DNA of 64,000 nucleotides from Pseudomonas fluorescens (GCF_001623525.1 NZ_CP015225.1:1240001-1304000), one strand, 5' to 3'. Numbered from the stretch's first letter, positions 40,813 through 49,742 are shown. Notes: generated by a model not told the origin, from the letters alone. Made by a program: numbers and translations.

Positions 40813-41718
40813 TCAGAACCGATAGGCCGCTGGCACCTGCGCTTCGATGAACCGCTGCATGTGCTCCAGAAAACTGGCTTGCAGCTTGGAAACCGGCCCC
40901 TGAACGGGCAGGAGCATGCTGAAGTCCATTTCTATCGCCGGTTCGAAGGCACGGAAGACGATGCCCTGGCCGCGGTACTCGACGGCGCTGATGGCATCCA
41001 CCAACGCCACGCCGAGGCCCTGTTCGACGAACGCGCACATGGGCAGCGAGAGCTGGGTTTCCAGGCGCAGTTCGCGGTCTATGCCATGGGCGGCGAAGAT
41101 CGCATCGATGTGCTGGCGTGAGGCAATCGACTGCGGGTAGGAAATGAACGGTTCGCCCTGCAAGTCTTCCGGGCGGATCGTCGCCTGGTCCTGCAAGCGA
41201 TGGCCGGCGGGCAGGGCGCAGAGCATGCGCGTGGCCAGCAATTTTTCGGCACGAGGGCTGGGGTACGTGTTGGGCAGCACGATCAGGCCCAGGTCGCAGC
41301 GCTGGCCCACCACCAGGTCCACGACTTCCCGGGATGAATGCACCACCAGCGATATCTGCACTTGATCGTGTTCGGCCATGAACGCAGCAATCGCCCGGGG
41401 CACGAATGACAACCCCATGGCCGGTGCGCAGGCAATGTGCAGTGAACCGCGCTTGAGCGTGCGGATGTCCTGGGCCGTACGCGCAATGCGTTCCACCCCC
41501 AACAACGAACGCTGCACTTCCTGGTACAGGGTCATGGCCTCGGCGGTGGGTTGCAGCCGCCCCTTGACCCGGTCGAACAGGCTGAAGCCGATGTCCTCTT
41601 CCAGGCTGGCGATCAGTCGGGTCGCCGCCGGCTGCGAGATGTGCAGCATTTCGGCAGCCCGCGTCACGGTCTGGCCCAGGATCACGGCGCGAAAGGCTTC
41701 CAACTGACGGAGATTCAT
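40813..41718 (-). CDS. LysR-family regulator
   Basis: Encodes 301 residues from the ATG at 41718 (MNLRQLEAF, the usual LysR start), although the Shine-Dalgarno is weak and an upstream start is possible. The helix-turn-helix covers about residues 10-45 (VTRAAEMLHISQPAATRLI). The LysR substrate-binding domain covers about 90-295. It is divergent from the HcnABC-like dehydrogenase gene cluster with a 156-base gap, so it most likely controls that cluster in response to its amine or amino-acid substrate. It ends 138 bases before the vanA start region on the same strand, so it is unlikely to be linked to vanAB control. Confidence 0.88.
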   Translation of the reverse strand: MNLRQLEAFRAVILGQTVTRAAEMLHISQPAATRLIASLEEDIGFSLFDRVKGRLQPTAEAMTLYQEVQRSLLGVERIARTAQDIRTLKRGSLHIACAPAMGLSFVPRAIAAFMAEHDQVQISLVVHSSREVVDLVVGQRCDLGLIVLPNTYPSPRAEKLLATRMLCALPAGHRLQDQATIRPEDLQGEPFISYPQSIASRQHIDAIFAAHGIDRELRLETQLSLPMCAFVEQGLGVALVDAISAVEYRGQGIVFRAFEPAIEMDFSMLLPVQGPVSKLQASFLEHMQRFIEAQVPAAYRF

Positions 41719-41874
41719 AGCTCGGATCAACCCATAACAAAAAGACATGAGATTGCCAAAATAAAGCATTTTTCAAGGCACTGTCATCGCCCTAGGATCG
41801 ACCGAAAGCACTTGAACCAGCCATGGGCCGGCGCCTGATTGAATCAGCGGCGCCGAAAACAGCGATCCGAAACC

Positions 41875-42999
41875 ATGTCAAAAACTGATGTCATTGTCGT
41901 AGGGGGTGGCCTGGTGGGTATGTCCATCGCCTATGGACTGGCCTTGCTCGGGCGCCAGGTGAGCGTGCTCGACGAGGGCGATGACGCTATTCGCGCCGCC
42001 CGGGGCAACTTTGGTTTGCTCTGGGTGCAGGGCAAGGGCTACCGCATGAGCCCGTATGCCCGGTGGACGCGGGAATCGGTGGCGCTCTGGCCTCGATTCG
42101 CCGCGGCGTTGCAAGCCGATACCGGCATCGATGTCCATCTACGCCAACAGGGTGGCTTCCAGTTGTGCCTGAGCGACGCGGAAATGGCCGAGGAAAGTCA
42201 TCGGCTGGCTTGGTTGCGTGACGCCTTTGCTGGCGACTACCCCTTTGAACTGCTGGACGCCGCGCAACTGCGCGCCCGCTTGCCCGGCGTTGGGCCTGAT
42301 GTCGTGGGCGGCTGTTTCTCGCCCATGGACGGCCACGTCAACCCGCTCAAGCTGCTGCGCTCGCTCTATGCCGCCTGCCAGGTTCGCGGGGTCAAGCTCA
42401 TCAACGGCCATCACGTCGAGGCTATCGACGCGGGCACCACGGGCTTCGAACTGCGGGCAGGAGAGCAGCGCTGGGCTGCCCGCCAGGTGGTGCTGGCCGC
42501 TGGCCTCGGTAATCGGGCGTTGGGGGCCAGGGTAGGGTTGGACGTGCCGGTGCAGCCGAACCGTGGGCAGATTCTGGTCACCGAGCGGCTTGAGCCTTTT
42601 CTGCAGTACCCCACTACCTATGTCCGCCAGACCGACGAGGGCACGCTGCAACTGGGTGATTCCCACGAGTCAACGGGCTTCGATGACGGCACCGGCAGCC
42701 AGGTCATGGCGGCTATTGCCCGGCGCGCGGTGCAGTGTTTTCCGCGGCTGGGCCAGGTACGAGTGGTGCGGGCCTGGGGGGCGCTGCGGGTGATGAGTGC
42801 CGATGGCTTTCCGATATACGAAATGCCCCAAGGCTGCCCGGGGCTGTCGATTATCAGTTGCCACAGCGGCGTGACGCTGGCTGCCGCCCATGCCTTGCGC
42901 TTGGTGCCCTGGATCGCCGGGGAATTCGATGAGCCGGCGGTGAAGCCATTCGGGTTGCAGCGTTTCAACCTGCAAGCAGAGGTGCGTCATGTCGGCTGA
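41875..42999 (+). CDS. FAD-dependent D-amino-acid-oxidase-like dehydrogenase subunit (HcnC-like)
   Basis: Encodes 374 residues from the ATG at 41875. VIVVGGGLVGMSIAYGLALLG (about residues 7-26; GxGxxG loop) followed by an acidic residue (VSVLDEGD) binds the FAD ADP part. GNFGLLW and HESTGFDDGT fit the DAO fold of the HcnC, octopine oxidase and D-hydroxyproline dehydrogenase beta subunits. Such subunits oxidise C-N bonds of amino acids or opines and pass electrons to partner subunits instead of O2. The next gene begins inside this one (42989), so the subunits are co-translated. Order beta-gamma-alpha matches known three-subunit enzymes. The substrate is unknown. Confidence 0.82.
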   Translation: MSKTDVIVVGGGLVGMSIAYGLALLGRQVSVLDEGDDAIRAARGNFGLLWVQGKGYRMSPYARWTRESVALWPRFAAALQADTGIDVHLRQQGGFQLCLSDAEMAEESHRLAWLRDAFAGDYPFELLDAAQLRARLPGVGPDVVGGCFSPMDGHVNPLKLLRSLYAACQVRGVKLINGHHVEAIDAGTTGFELRAGEQRWAARQVVLAAGLGNRALGARVGLDVPVQPNRGQILVTERLEPFLQYPTTYVRQTDEGTLQLGDSHESTGFDDGTGSQVMAAIARRAVQCFPRLGQVRVVRAWGALRVMSADGFPIYEMPQGCPGLSIISCHSGVTLAAAHALRLVPWIAGEFDEPAVKPFGLQRFNLQAEVRHVG

Positions 43000-43318
43000 C
43001 AGTCTGTTCCGGCCGCTGGCCTCGGGAGATCACACCGTGCAGATCGAATTTGAAGGCAGACCGCTCACAGTGCCCGCCGAGGTATCCCTGGCGGCGGCGC
43101 TGCTGGCCTGTGGCATTCGCCACACCCGCGAAAGCGCGATCAACGGTCGCCCCGGCGCCCCTTATTGCTTGATGGGCGTGTGCTTCGAATGCCTGGTGGA
43201 AGTGGACGGACAAGCCAATGTCCAGGCTTGCCTGGTGCCGGTGAGTTCCGGCATGCGCGTGCGGCGCCAACGCGGAGCCGCGTGCCTGGCACCGTGGCAG
43301 GAGGGCGGCGATGAGTAA
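42989..43318 (+). CDS. [2Fe-2S] ferredoxin-like small subunit (HcnA-like)
   Basis: Encodes 109 residues and overlaps the preceding gene by 11 bases. PYCLMGVCFECLVEV (about 58-72) followed by QAC (about residue 81) supplies the four Cys for a [2Fe-2S] cluster. The first part (VQIEFEGRPLTVPAE) is the beta-grasp strand of this fold. It matches HcnA and the gamma subunit of D-hydroxyproline dehydrogenase, which move electrons between flavin subunits. The following gene starts 8 bases before its stop, consistent with a fixed subunit ratio. Confidence 0.82.
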   Translation: MSADSLFRPLASGDHTVQIEFEGRPLTVPAEVSLAAALLACGIRHTRESAINGRPGAPYCLMGVCFECLVEVDGQANVQACLVPVSSGMRVRRQRGAACLAPWQEGGDE

Positions 43319-44681
43319 TGCAATCATCGACCTGATCATCATCGGCGCTGGTCCGGCGGGAATGAGCGCTGCGCTCGAAGCCAGGGCCCACGGCCTGTCG
43401 GTCGTTGTGCTGGACGAGCAGGCCAGCCCAGGCGGACAGATATATCGCCAGGTGCTCCAGGCTGACGCTCGCCGCCGCGCCGTGTTGGGTGACGACTACG
43501 TGGCCGGGGCAAAATTGGCCGCCGACTTTCTGCAATGCGGTGCCCGCTATCTGCCCAACGCAGCCATCTGGCAGGTGACGCCGCAGCGTCAGGTGCACTA
43601 CCTGTTCGAGGGGCGTGCCGAAGTCTTGCAAGGGCGCCATCTGTTGATTGCCACGGGGGCCTTCGAACGGCCGATGCCGATTCCTGGCTGGACCCTGCCG
43701 GGCGTCATGACCGCCGGGGCCGGGCAGATTCTGCTCAAGAGCGCTGCCATGGTGCCGGCCACGCCAGTGGTGCTGGCCGGGTGTGGTCCATTGCTCTACT
43801 TGCTGGCGGTGCAATACCTGCGTGCAGGCGTGGCGCTTGAGGCCCTGGTGGATACCAGCCATCGGAGCGATCTGCTGCGTGCCTGGCGGGAAGTTCCCGG
43901 TGCATTGCGCGGCTGGCGTGATCTGCTCAAAGGGCTGAAGCTGCTGACGGAGCTCAAGCGTGCCGGCGTCCGGCATTTTCGCGGCGCGCGCAACCTGCAG
44001 GTTGAAGGCACGGATCGGGCCTGCGCCTTGAGTTTCGACAGTCAAGGCCGCTCGCAGCGCATTCGCGCCGATTTGATTCTGCTGCATCAAGGCGTGGTGC
44101 CCAACACTCAGGTCAGTTGGTCATTGCGCCTGGAGCACGACTGGAGCGAACAACTGTGCTGGATTACGCGTCGCAATCAATGGGGTGAAAGCAGCGCGCC
44201 GGGCATTTTTATCGCCGGTGACGGTGGTGCCATCGGCGGTGCCCAGGTGGCGCAATTGGAGGGGCGCCTGGCCGCATTGACAATCGCCGGCCAGCCGACG
44301 CGCGCGCGCGCCCTGCAGCAGCTGTTACGCCGCGCCCGCGCCGCACGGCCGCTGCTCGATACCCTGTATCGCCCCCGACCCCAGAATCGCATCCCCGCTG
44401 ATGACGTCACGGTATGCCGCTGCGAAGAGGTCAGCGCTGGCGACATTCGCCGTTACGTCGACCTGGGTTGCCTGGGCCCCAACCAGACCAAGGCCTTCGG
44501 CCGTTGCGGCATGGGCCCGTGCCAGGGGCGCCAATGCGGTCTGAGCGTCACTGAAATCATTGCCGAACGCCGCCACGTCGCACCCGCCGAGGTGGGCTAT
44601 TACCGCATCCGTTCACCCCTCAAACCCATCACGCTCGCCCAATTGGCCGGTGAGCGTCTTTCCCTCGAGGAACCTTCATGA
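43311..44681 (+). CDS. FAD/NAD(P)-binding oxidoreductase subunit with BFD-like Fe-S domain (HcnB-like)
   Basis: Encodes 456 residues. LIIIGAGPAGMSAALEARAHG (about residues 8-27) is the FAD-binding start, and FIAGDGGAIGGAQVA (about 301-315) is the second flavin motif. The C-terminal stretch VTVCRCEEVSAGD (about 364-376), then FGRCGMGPCQGRQC (about 398-411), holds the Cys of a BFD-like [2Fe-2S] domain. This is the alpha subunit layout of HcnABC, octopine oxidase (OoxA) and D-hydroxyproline dehydrogenase. The complex should oxidise an amino compound to an imine and pass electrons to the respiratory chain. Its stop overlaps the RidA start by 4 bases. Confidence 0.82.
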   Translation: MSNAIIDLIIIGAGPAGMSAALEARAHGLSVVVLDEQASPGGQIYRQVLQADARRRAVLGDDYVAGAKLAADFLQCGARYLPNAAIWQVTPQRQVHYLFEGRAEVLQGRHLLIATGAFERPMPIPGWTLPGVMTAGAGQILLKSAAMVPATPVVLAGCGPLLYLLAVQYLRAGVALEALVDTSHRSDLLRAWREVPGALRGWRDLLKGLKLLTELKRAGVRHFRGARNLQVEGTDRACALSFDSQGRSQRIRADLILLHQGVVPNTQVSWSLRLEHDWSEQLCWITRRNQWGESSAPGIFIAGDGGAIGGAQVAQLEGRLAALTIAGQPTRARALQQLLRRARAARPLLDTLYRPRPQNRIPADDVTVCRCEEVSAGDIRRYVDLGCLGPNQTKAFGRCGMGPCQGRQCGLSVTEIIAERRHVAPAEVGYYRIRSPLKPITLAQLAGERLSLEEPS

Positions 44682-45028
44682 GTATTCAACGCATCGAAAG
44701 CAACCCACGCCTGAGCCGTAGCGTCGTGCACAACAGCGTGGCCTGGCTCAGCGGTGTCGTGGCCGCCGATTGCAGCCAGGACATCGAGGGCCAGACCCGC
44801 CAGGTGCTGCAGCGGATCGACGAGCTGCTGGCCGCGTCGGGCAGCGACAAGCACAGGCTGCTCAATGTGCAGATCTGGATGAAAGACATGGGCCGGGATT
44901 TCGCCGCGATGAACGCGTTGTGGAGCGAGTGGCTCAATGCCACGCAGGCGCCAGCGCGGGCCACGGCCCAGGTGGCATTCGACGACCCGGAGATTTTGCT
45001 GGAGCTGATTGTCACGGCGGCGGTCTGA
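44678..45028 (+). CDS. RidA-family enamine/imine deaminase
   Basis: Encodes 116 residues, starting inside the stop region of the previous gene (ATGA). It has the RidA/YjgF fold; LLNVQIWMKDMGRDFAAMN (about 64-82) and the conserved Arg in PARATAQV (about 92-99) are characteristic. Canonical RidA binds the carboxylate of imino acids through that Arg and hydrolyses them to ketoacids plus ammonia. Coupling to an amine-oxidising dehydrogenase suggests it clears the imine made by that enzyme. The fold is reliable; the substrate is inferred from context. Confidence 0.88.
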   Translation: MSIQRIESNPRLSRSVVHNSVAWLSGVVAADCSQDIEGQTRQVLQRIDELLAASGSDKHRLLNVQIWMKDMGRDFAAMNALWSEWLNATQAPARATAQVAFDDPEILLELIVTAAV

Positions 45029-45172
45029 GGCCGTCGGCCGGATCACCGTTGTGCTGTCACCGGGCAGGCGACCACCAGAGCCACCGCCCGGGCTTGTTCA
45101 CATTGCTGCTGCCATAACGGGCGACTTCTGCGCAGTGCCCGAAATCAATAACATCGCACCTGGAGCAAATGA

Positions 45173-45955
45173 ATGAACGTTAAACGCATCGCCTTGAAAC
45201 TGGGTCTCGTCTCGCTGCTGGCTTTCGGCACGAGCCTGCAAGCCGCCGAATCATCGTTGCGCATCGGTATTGAGGCGGCTTATCCACCATTCGCCTCGAA
45301 AACTCCGGACAACGCCATCGTCGGTTTCGACTACGACATCGGCCAGGCACTTTGCGCCGAGATGAAGGTCCGTTGTGTCTGGCAGGAACAGGAATTCGAC
45401 GGTTTGATTCCAGCGCTCAAGGTGAAGAAGGTCGACGCGGTGATTTCCTCCATGTCCATCACCCCCGAGCGATTGAAGTCGGTGGACTTCACTGATCGCT
45501 ATTACCGAATCCCGGCGCGCCTGGTGTTTCGCAAGGGCAGCGGCATCAACGATATTCCGGCACAACTCAACGGCAAGCGGATCGGCGTGCAGCGGGCCAC
45601 CAACTTCGATCGTTATGTCACCGATCACTTTGCCCCGGCGGGCGCCGAGGTAGTGCGCTATGGTTCGCAGAACGAAATATTCCTCGACTTGCTGGGCGGG
45701 CGCCTGGACGCGACCATGGCCAGTTCGGTGGTGATCGACGAGAGCCTGCTCAAGCGTCCCGAGGGCAATGATTTCGAATTTGTCGGGCCCAATTTCACCG
45801 AGGAACAATACTTCGGCACCGGCATCGGCATTGCGGTACGCAAGAACGATACGCTGGCGGGCCGCTTCAATCAGGCACTGGCGACCATTCGCGCCAACGG
45901 CACTTACGAGCGGATTCGCCAGAAGTACTTTGACTTCGATATCTACGGCGAATGA
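45173..45955 (+). CDS. Amino-acid ABC transporter substrate-binding protein (HisJ/ArgT type)
   Basis: Encodes 260 residues with a signal peptide (residues 1-24, ending LQAAE). LRIGIEAAYPPFASKTPDN and VGFDYDIGQALCAEM are the usual start of family 3 solute-binding proteins, and KVDAVISSMSITPERLKSVDFT is the hinge region. Close relatives bind Arg, Lys, His, ornithine or opines. No permease or ATPase gene is present nearby, so it must borrow a transporter encoded elsewhere. It follows the RidA gene after 144 bases and is followed by a terminator-like hairpin. The ligand is likely the substrate of the upstream dehydrogenase, by context only. Confidence 0.87.
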   Translation: MNVKRIALKLGLVSLLAFGTSLQAAESSLRIGIEAAYPPFASKTPDNAIVGFDYDIGQALCAEMKVRCVWQEQEFDGLIPALKVKKVDAVISSMSITPERLKSVDFTDRYYRIPARLVFRKGSGINDIPAQLNGKRIGVQRATNFDRYVTDHFAPAGAEVVRYGSQNEIFLDLLGGRLDATMASSVVIDESLLKRPEGNDFEFVGPNFTEEQYFGTGIGIAVRKNDTLAGRFNQALATIRANGTYERIRQKYFDFDIYGE

Positions 45956-45974
45956 TGTTCGAGGCTGGTTTTTG

Positions 45975-45997
45975 GCCCGCAGGCTATATCTGCGGGC
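45975..45997 (+). terminator. Hairpin after the solute-binding protein gene
   Basis: GCCCGCAG-GCTATAT-CTGCGGGC makes a perfect 8-bp stem with 7-base loop 20 bases after the stop, followed by TTCCTG. The T tract is weak. It may allow partial read-through into the GlcG-like gene 28 bases further on. Confidence 0.5.
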
Positions 45998-46024
45998 TTC
46001 CTGTTACACAGCACGGAGTGATCC

Positions 46025-46450
46025 ATGAAAACCAAAGCGGTATTGACTGAGCAGGACGTTGCGCAATTGCTGGTGGCGGTCAAGGAGCTGGCTCACCAGC
46101 GTCAATGGGCGGTGTCGGTTTGTGTGGTGGACGACGGTGGTCACCCCCTGGGGCTGCTACGCCTGGACGATGCCTCGCCGTTGTCGGCCTATATCGCTAC
46201 CGAAAAAGCCCGCACGGCCGCCATGGGGCGGCGTGATAGCAAGGTTTTCGAAGACATGATCAATGGTGGTCGTTACGCGTTTCTCAGCGCTCCGCACCTG
46301 CAGGGGATGCTTGAAGGTGGGGTGTGCATTCATCATGACGGCCAGTGCATCGGTGCCATCGGGGTTTCTGGGGTCAAGGCTGAGCAGGATGCTGAATTGG
46401 CTCGTTTGGCGGTGGAGACGGCGTTGCCGGTGATTACTCCGGATTCCTGA
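46025..46450 (+). CDS. GlcG/HbpS-family protein
   Basis: Encodes 141 residues with CGGAG before the ATG. The GlcG-type fold is recognised by VCVVDDGGHPLGLLRLDDA (about 31-49), the helix start EKARTAAM (about 59-66), and HHDGQCIGAIGVSG near 100-113, a glycine-rich end typical of the family. Members bind haem, degrade corrinoids or act as accessory proteins in glycolate and diol use; many have no known role. It follows the solute-binding protein gene after a hairpin, so it may be the last gene of the amine cluster. Its function here is unknown. Confidence 0.8.
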   Translation: MKTKAVLTEQDVAQLLVAVKELAHQRQWAVSVCVVDDGGHPLGLLRLDDASPLSAYIATEKARTAAMGRRDSKVFEDMINGGRYAFLSAPHLQGMLEGGVCIHHDGQCIGAIGVSGVKAEQDAELARLAVETALPVITPDS

Positions 46451-46628
46451 GGCGGCTATAAACCTGTGCAGCTTGCTCGTGATAGCGGTGGGTCAGTTAC
46501 AGATGCATCTACAGACCGAACACCATCATGAGCAGACCCGAATTCCACAAGGTTTGCACAAATCTTCCAGACACTCTCCTCATCAGCCGTTAATCTGCCA
46601 AGAGCACATTCACCAAGCGGGATAGGGC

Positions 46629-47465
46629 ATGACAGCGCGCAACTGGATCGATCTCAAGCAGGACGCCACGTCCGGTATCGAGACCGTGCGCGCGCATTTC
46701 GAGGGGCATGCCTATGATCCCCACTGGCATGACACCTATCTGGTGGGCGTGACCGAGCAGGGCGTGCAGCAGTTTCATTGCAGGCGCCAGCAGCACAACA
46801 GTACGCCGGGCAAAGTGTTCCTGCTCGAACCCGGCGAGCTGCATGACGGCAATGCCCCCCACGACCACGGGTTCACCTACCGCACGTTGTACCTGGAGCC
46901 TCAATGGCTGGAGCGCGAATTGCGTTCCTTGTTCGACGTGGCGCCGGACAACGCCCAGTTGGGGTTTGCCGCCACCCTGACGGACGATGCGCGGCTGGCG
47001 AGTGCCACGGCCATGGCCTTCCAGAGCCTCCACGAGCAGGAGATCCGCATCGTGCGCCAGACGGCCCTCGATACGCTGTTGGCCAACCTGACCCAGCACT
47101 TGCATTGGCGGGCGCGGATCAACCCGGATCCGCGGCTGCCATTGGTGGCGCAGCAGGCCCGGGATTATCTGCACAGTCACCTGAGCGAAGACATCGGGCT
47201 GGATGACTTGGCGCAGGTCGCTGGCGTGGATCGTTTCCGCCTGACCCGTGCGTTCAAGGCGGCATTCGGCCTGGCGCCCCATGCTTATCTGATCCAGTTG
47301 CGCCTGGCCCGCGCCCGGCGCCTGCTGGCGCGTGGCGAGAGTGCCGTGGCAGTGGCAGCCATGCTTGGTTTTGCCGATCAAAGTCACTTGGGCCGCTGGT
47401 TCCAGCGCGCCTATCGCCTGAGCCCGGCGGACTACCGCAAGCGCTGCTCAATTGTTCCAGACTGA
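46629..47465 (+). CDS. AraC-family transcriptional regulator
   Basis: Encodes 278 residues. The N-terminal cupin-like AraC-binding domain (about 5-150) shows the HWHDTYLVGV and EPGELHDGN motifs of the amino-acid-exporter-linked group. Two helix-turn-helix motifs sit at about residues 185-275 (IGLDDLAQVAGVDRFRLTRA and VAVAAMLGFADQSHLGRWF). It is followed 54 bases later by a LysE-type exporter gene in the same direction. Such AraC-LysE pairs are common in Pseudomonas, and the regulator probably senses the exporter's substrate. No binding site could be identified. Confidence 0.88.
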   Translation: MTARNWIDLKQDATSGIETVRAHFEGHAYDPHWHDTYLVGVTEQGVQQFHCRRQQHNSTPGKVFLLEPGELHDGNAPHDHGFTYRTLYLEPQWLERELRSLFDVAPDNAQLGFAATLTDDARLASATAMAFQSLHEQEIRIVRQTALDTLLANLTQHLHWRARINPDPRLPLVAQQARDYLHSHLSEDIGLDDLAQVAGVDRFRLTRAFKAAFGLAPHAYLIQLRLARARRLLARGESAVAVAAMLGFADQSHLGRWFQRAYRLSPADYRKRCSIVPD

Positions 47466-47519
47466 CCACGGCTTCATGGGGATGATCAAGCGATTGATCA
47501 TTCACCGAGAAGTTGCTCC

Positions 47520-48122
47520 ATGGACCAGTTACTGCCGTTTGCCTTGTTCGCCTTTGTCGCCTCCATCACACCGGGCCCGACCAATATCCTGGTGCTGAGC
47601 CATAGCTCGCGTTTCGGCCTGGCCACCACCTTGCCGATCATCCTCGGCGCGTGCGCGGCGGCAGCCTTGTTGGTGCTCCTGGTCGGCACCGGATTGGGGG
47701 ATGTGCTGGCGCGCCATGCCACGATTCAGACGTTGCTCTCCTGGGCGGGCATAGCCTGGTTGAACTGGATGGCTTGGCAGATTTTCAGCGCGCCGGCCCA
47801 AGCCATTGACCCGGACCGGCCCGCCGAAGGCCCGCGACTGGGCCTGGCGGGAGCGGCCGGGTTGCAGTTGGTGAATCCCAAGACCTGGATGATGGCGCTG
47901 GCGGTGGTCAGCGTGTTTGCCGGCGCCGAGGCTGACCGTACCGTGCGGGTGCTCTGGCTGTCCCTGGCGTTTTTCGCGATTTCCATCCCGTGCATGACCG
48001 TGTGGGCCTATCTGGGCCTCGGTGCGGCCAGGTTCTGTCGTTCCGCGGTAGCCATGAGCCGGTTCAATCGGGCCATGGCGGTGTTGCTGCTGGTGTCGGC
48101 ATGGGCGACGTTGGTGGTCTGA
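47520..48122 (+). CDS. LysE/RhtB-family amino acid exporter
   Basis: Encodes 200 residues with about six hydrophobic helices. FVASITPGPTNILVLSHSSR (about 12-31) is the family signature, and LQLVNPKTWMMALAVVSVF (about 116-134) is the second conserved region. LysE/RhtB exporters pump out amino acids or homoserine-like compounds through the inner membrane. The AraC regulator directly upstream supports substrate-induced expression. The exact substrate is unknown. Confidence 0.88.
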   Translation: MDQLLPFALFAFVASITPGPTNILVLSHSSRFGLATTLPIILGACAAAALLVLLVGTGLGDVLARHATIQTLLSWAGIAWLNWMAWQIFSAPAQAIDPDRPAEGPRLGLAGAAGLQLVNPKTWMMALAVVSVFAGAEADRTVRVLWLSLAFFAISIPCMTVWAYLGLGAARFCRSAVAMSRFNRAMAVLLLVSAWATLVV

Positions 48123-48140
48123 GGGATCGGAAAGAACCAT

Positions 48141-48274
48141 TGTGGCGAGGGAGCTTGCTCCCGCTGGGGCGCGAAGCGGCCCTGAAACCTGGCGACGCGG
48201 TGAATCAGGTTGATTGAGCGGGCCTTGAGCGGGGGCTGCTTCGCAGCCCAGCGGGAGCAAGCTCCCTCGCCACA
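48141..48274. repeat. REPIN between lysE-type gene and aldA
   Basis: TGTGGCGAGGGAGCTTGCTC at the left and GGGAGCAAGCTCCCTCGCCA at the right. The spacer also pairs partly (GGGGCGCGAAGCGGCCC against GGGGCTGCTTCGCAGCCC). Again located between convergent genes. Confidence 0.85.
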
Positions 48275-48308
48275 ATGGGTATCCCGGCCCATCTGGCTCT
48301 ATCGCCGG

Positions 48309-49742
48309 TCAGCTTTGCAAGTACACCGCATGGGTATGGGTGTACTCATACAAGCCATGCTTGCCATCAGCCCCGCCCACCCCGGACTTGCGTACCCCGG
48401 CATGGAACCCCTGCATGGCTTCGAAATTTTCGCGGTTGACGTAGGTTTCGCCAAAGTCCAGGCCTCGAATGGCGTGCATGGCGCGACCCAGGTCTCGGGT
48501 GTAGATCGAAGAGGTCAGGCCATAGTCGCAGTCGTTGGCCAGGGCGATCGCTTCGTCCAGGTCGTCGATGATCTGGATGGGCAGTACCGGACCGAAAATT
48601 TCCTCGCGCATGATCTGCATCGAGGCGTTACAACCGGCCAGCACGGTGGGTTGGAAGTGGAAACCGTCGGGGCGGTCTGCCACGCGACCTCCGCTGATCA
48701 GGCTGGCACCTTGCTGCAGGGCGGTTCTCACTTTGCGCTCGACGCTGTCCAGGCCATGGCGGTTGATCAAGGGGCCCATCTCGATATCGGGCTCGGCCAG
48801 CGGGTCGCCGTAACGGGTGGCGGACATGGCCGCGCTGATGCGTTCGATGAACTGATCGGCGACCTTGCGCTCCACGTAGACCCGCTCGGCACAGTTGCAG
48901 ACCTGACCGGTGTTGATGATCCGTGAGTCGCGAATCGCCTTGACCGCCAACGCCAGGTCAGCGTCCGCCAGCACAATGGCCGGGGCCTTGCCGCCCAGTT
49001 CCAGGTTGAGCTTGGTAATGTTCGGCGCCGACGCCGTCATGATCCGCGAGCCGGTATCAACGCTGCCGGTAAAGCTGATCATGTCCACGCCTTTGTGACC
49101 ACTCAAGGCCGCGCCCACCTGGCCGTCGCCACACACAACGTTGAACACGCCGGGCGGCAAGTCGGTTTCGGCCACCAACCGGGCGAATTCGAAGCAGTTG
49201 TTCGGGGTTTCTTCGCTGGGCTTGATGACGATGGTGTTGCCAGTCAGCAGGGCCGGGGCCATTTTGCGAGCGATCAGGAAAAACGGAAAATTCCACGGCA
49301 GGATGCCGGCCACCACACCCAGGGGCTTGCGGAACAGGAAGATGTTTTCCCCGGGGCGGTCGCTGGTGATGATTTCGCCTTCGATGCGCCGGGCCCACTC
49401 GGCCATGTAGTCGAGGTAGTCAGCGGTGAAGTTCACCTCCACTGCGGCCAGGGCGCTGGTCTTGCCTTGTTCCAGGGTGATGGTGCGCGCCAGGTGCGCA
49501 ACGTTCTCCCGCAGTTTGCCGGCGATGCGTCGCAGGTAACCGGCGCGTTCGATGGCCGGTTTGGCCGACCAGGCTTTCTGCGCGGCGCGGGCGGCAGCCA
49601 AGGCCTGATCGACATCGGCGGCGGTGGAGGCCGGGCCCCGGGACAGCAATGCACCGGTGGCCGGGTTGTACACGTCCAGGTGTGCTTCGCTGTGGGTGAA
49701 CTGGCCGTTGATGAAGTTCTGGAACACAGGAACGGATGACAT
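48309..49742 (-). CDS. aldA: Lactaldehyde dehydrogenase AldA
   Basis: Encodes 477 residues from the ATG at 49742, with AAGGAG 6 bases upstream; longer in-frame starts are not supported. It is an aldehyde dehydrogenase very similar to E. coli AldA (479 residues). LNLELGGKAPAIVL carries the general-base Glu, and INTGQVCNCAERVYVE carries the catalytic Cys in the AldA-specific context. AldA oxidises L-lactaldehyde, the product of RhmA cleavage, to L-lactate with NAD. It is the last gene of the rhm cluster, 11 bases after rhmA, and completes the pathway on site; in E. coli aldA is elsewhere. Confidence 0.9.
   Translation of the reverse strand: MSSVPVFQNFINGQFTHSEAHLDVYNPATGALLSRGPASTAADVDQALAAARAAQKAWSAKPAIERAGYLRRIAGKLRENVAHLARTITLEQGKTSALAAVEVNFTADYLDYMAEWARRIEGEIITSDRPGENIFLFRKPLGVVAGILPWNFPFFLIARKMAPALLTGNTIVIKPSEETPNNCFEFARLVAETDLPPGVFNVVCGDGQVGAALSGHKGVDMISFTGSVDTGSRIMTASAPNITKLNLELGGKAPAIVLADADLALAVKAIRDSRIINTGQVCNCAERVYVERKVADQFIERISAAMSATRYGDPLAEPDIEMGPLINRHGLDSVERKVRTALQQGASLISGGRVADRPDGFHFQPTVLAGCNASMQIMREEIFGPVLPIQIIDDLDEAIALANDCDYGLTSSIYTRDLGRAMHAIRGLDFGETYVNRENFEAMQGFHAGVRKSGVGGADGKHGLYEYTHTHAVYLQS

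Noticed and set aside
41875..44681. Hydrogen cyanide synthase hcnABC
   Set aside because: The three subunits are homologous, but the gene order is C-A-B and RidA plus a binding protein follow, which fits amino-acid or opine catabolism better.
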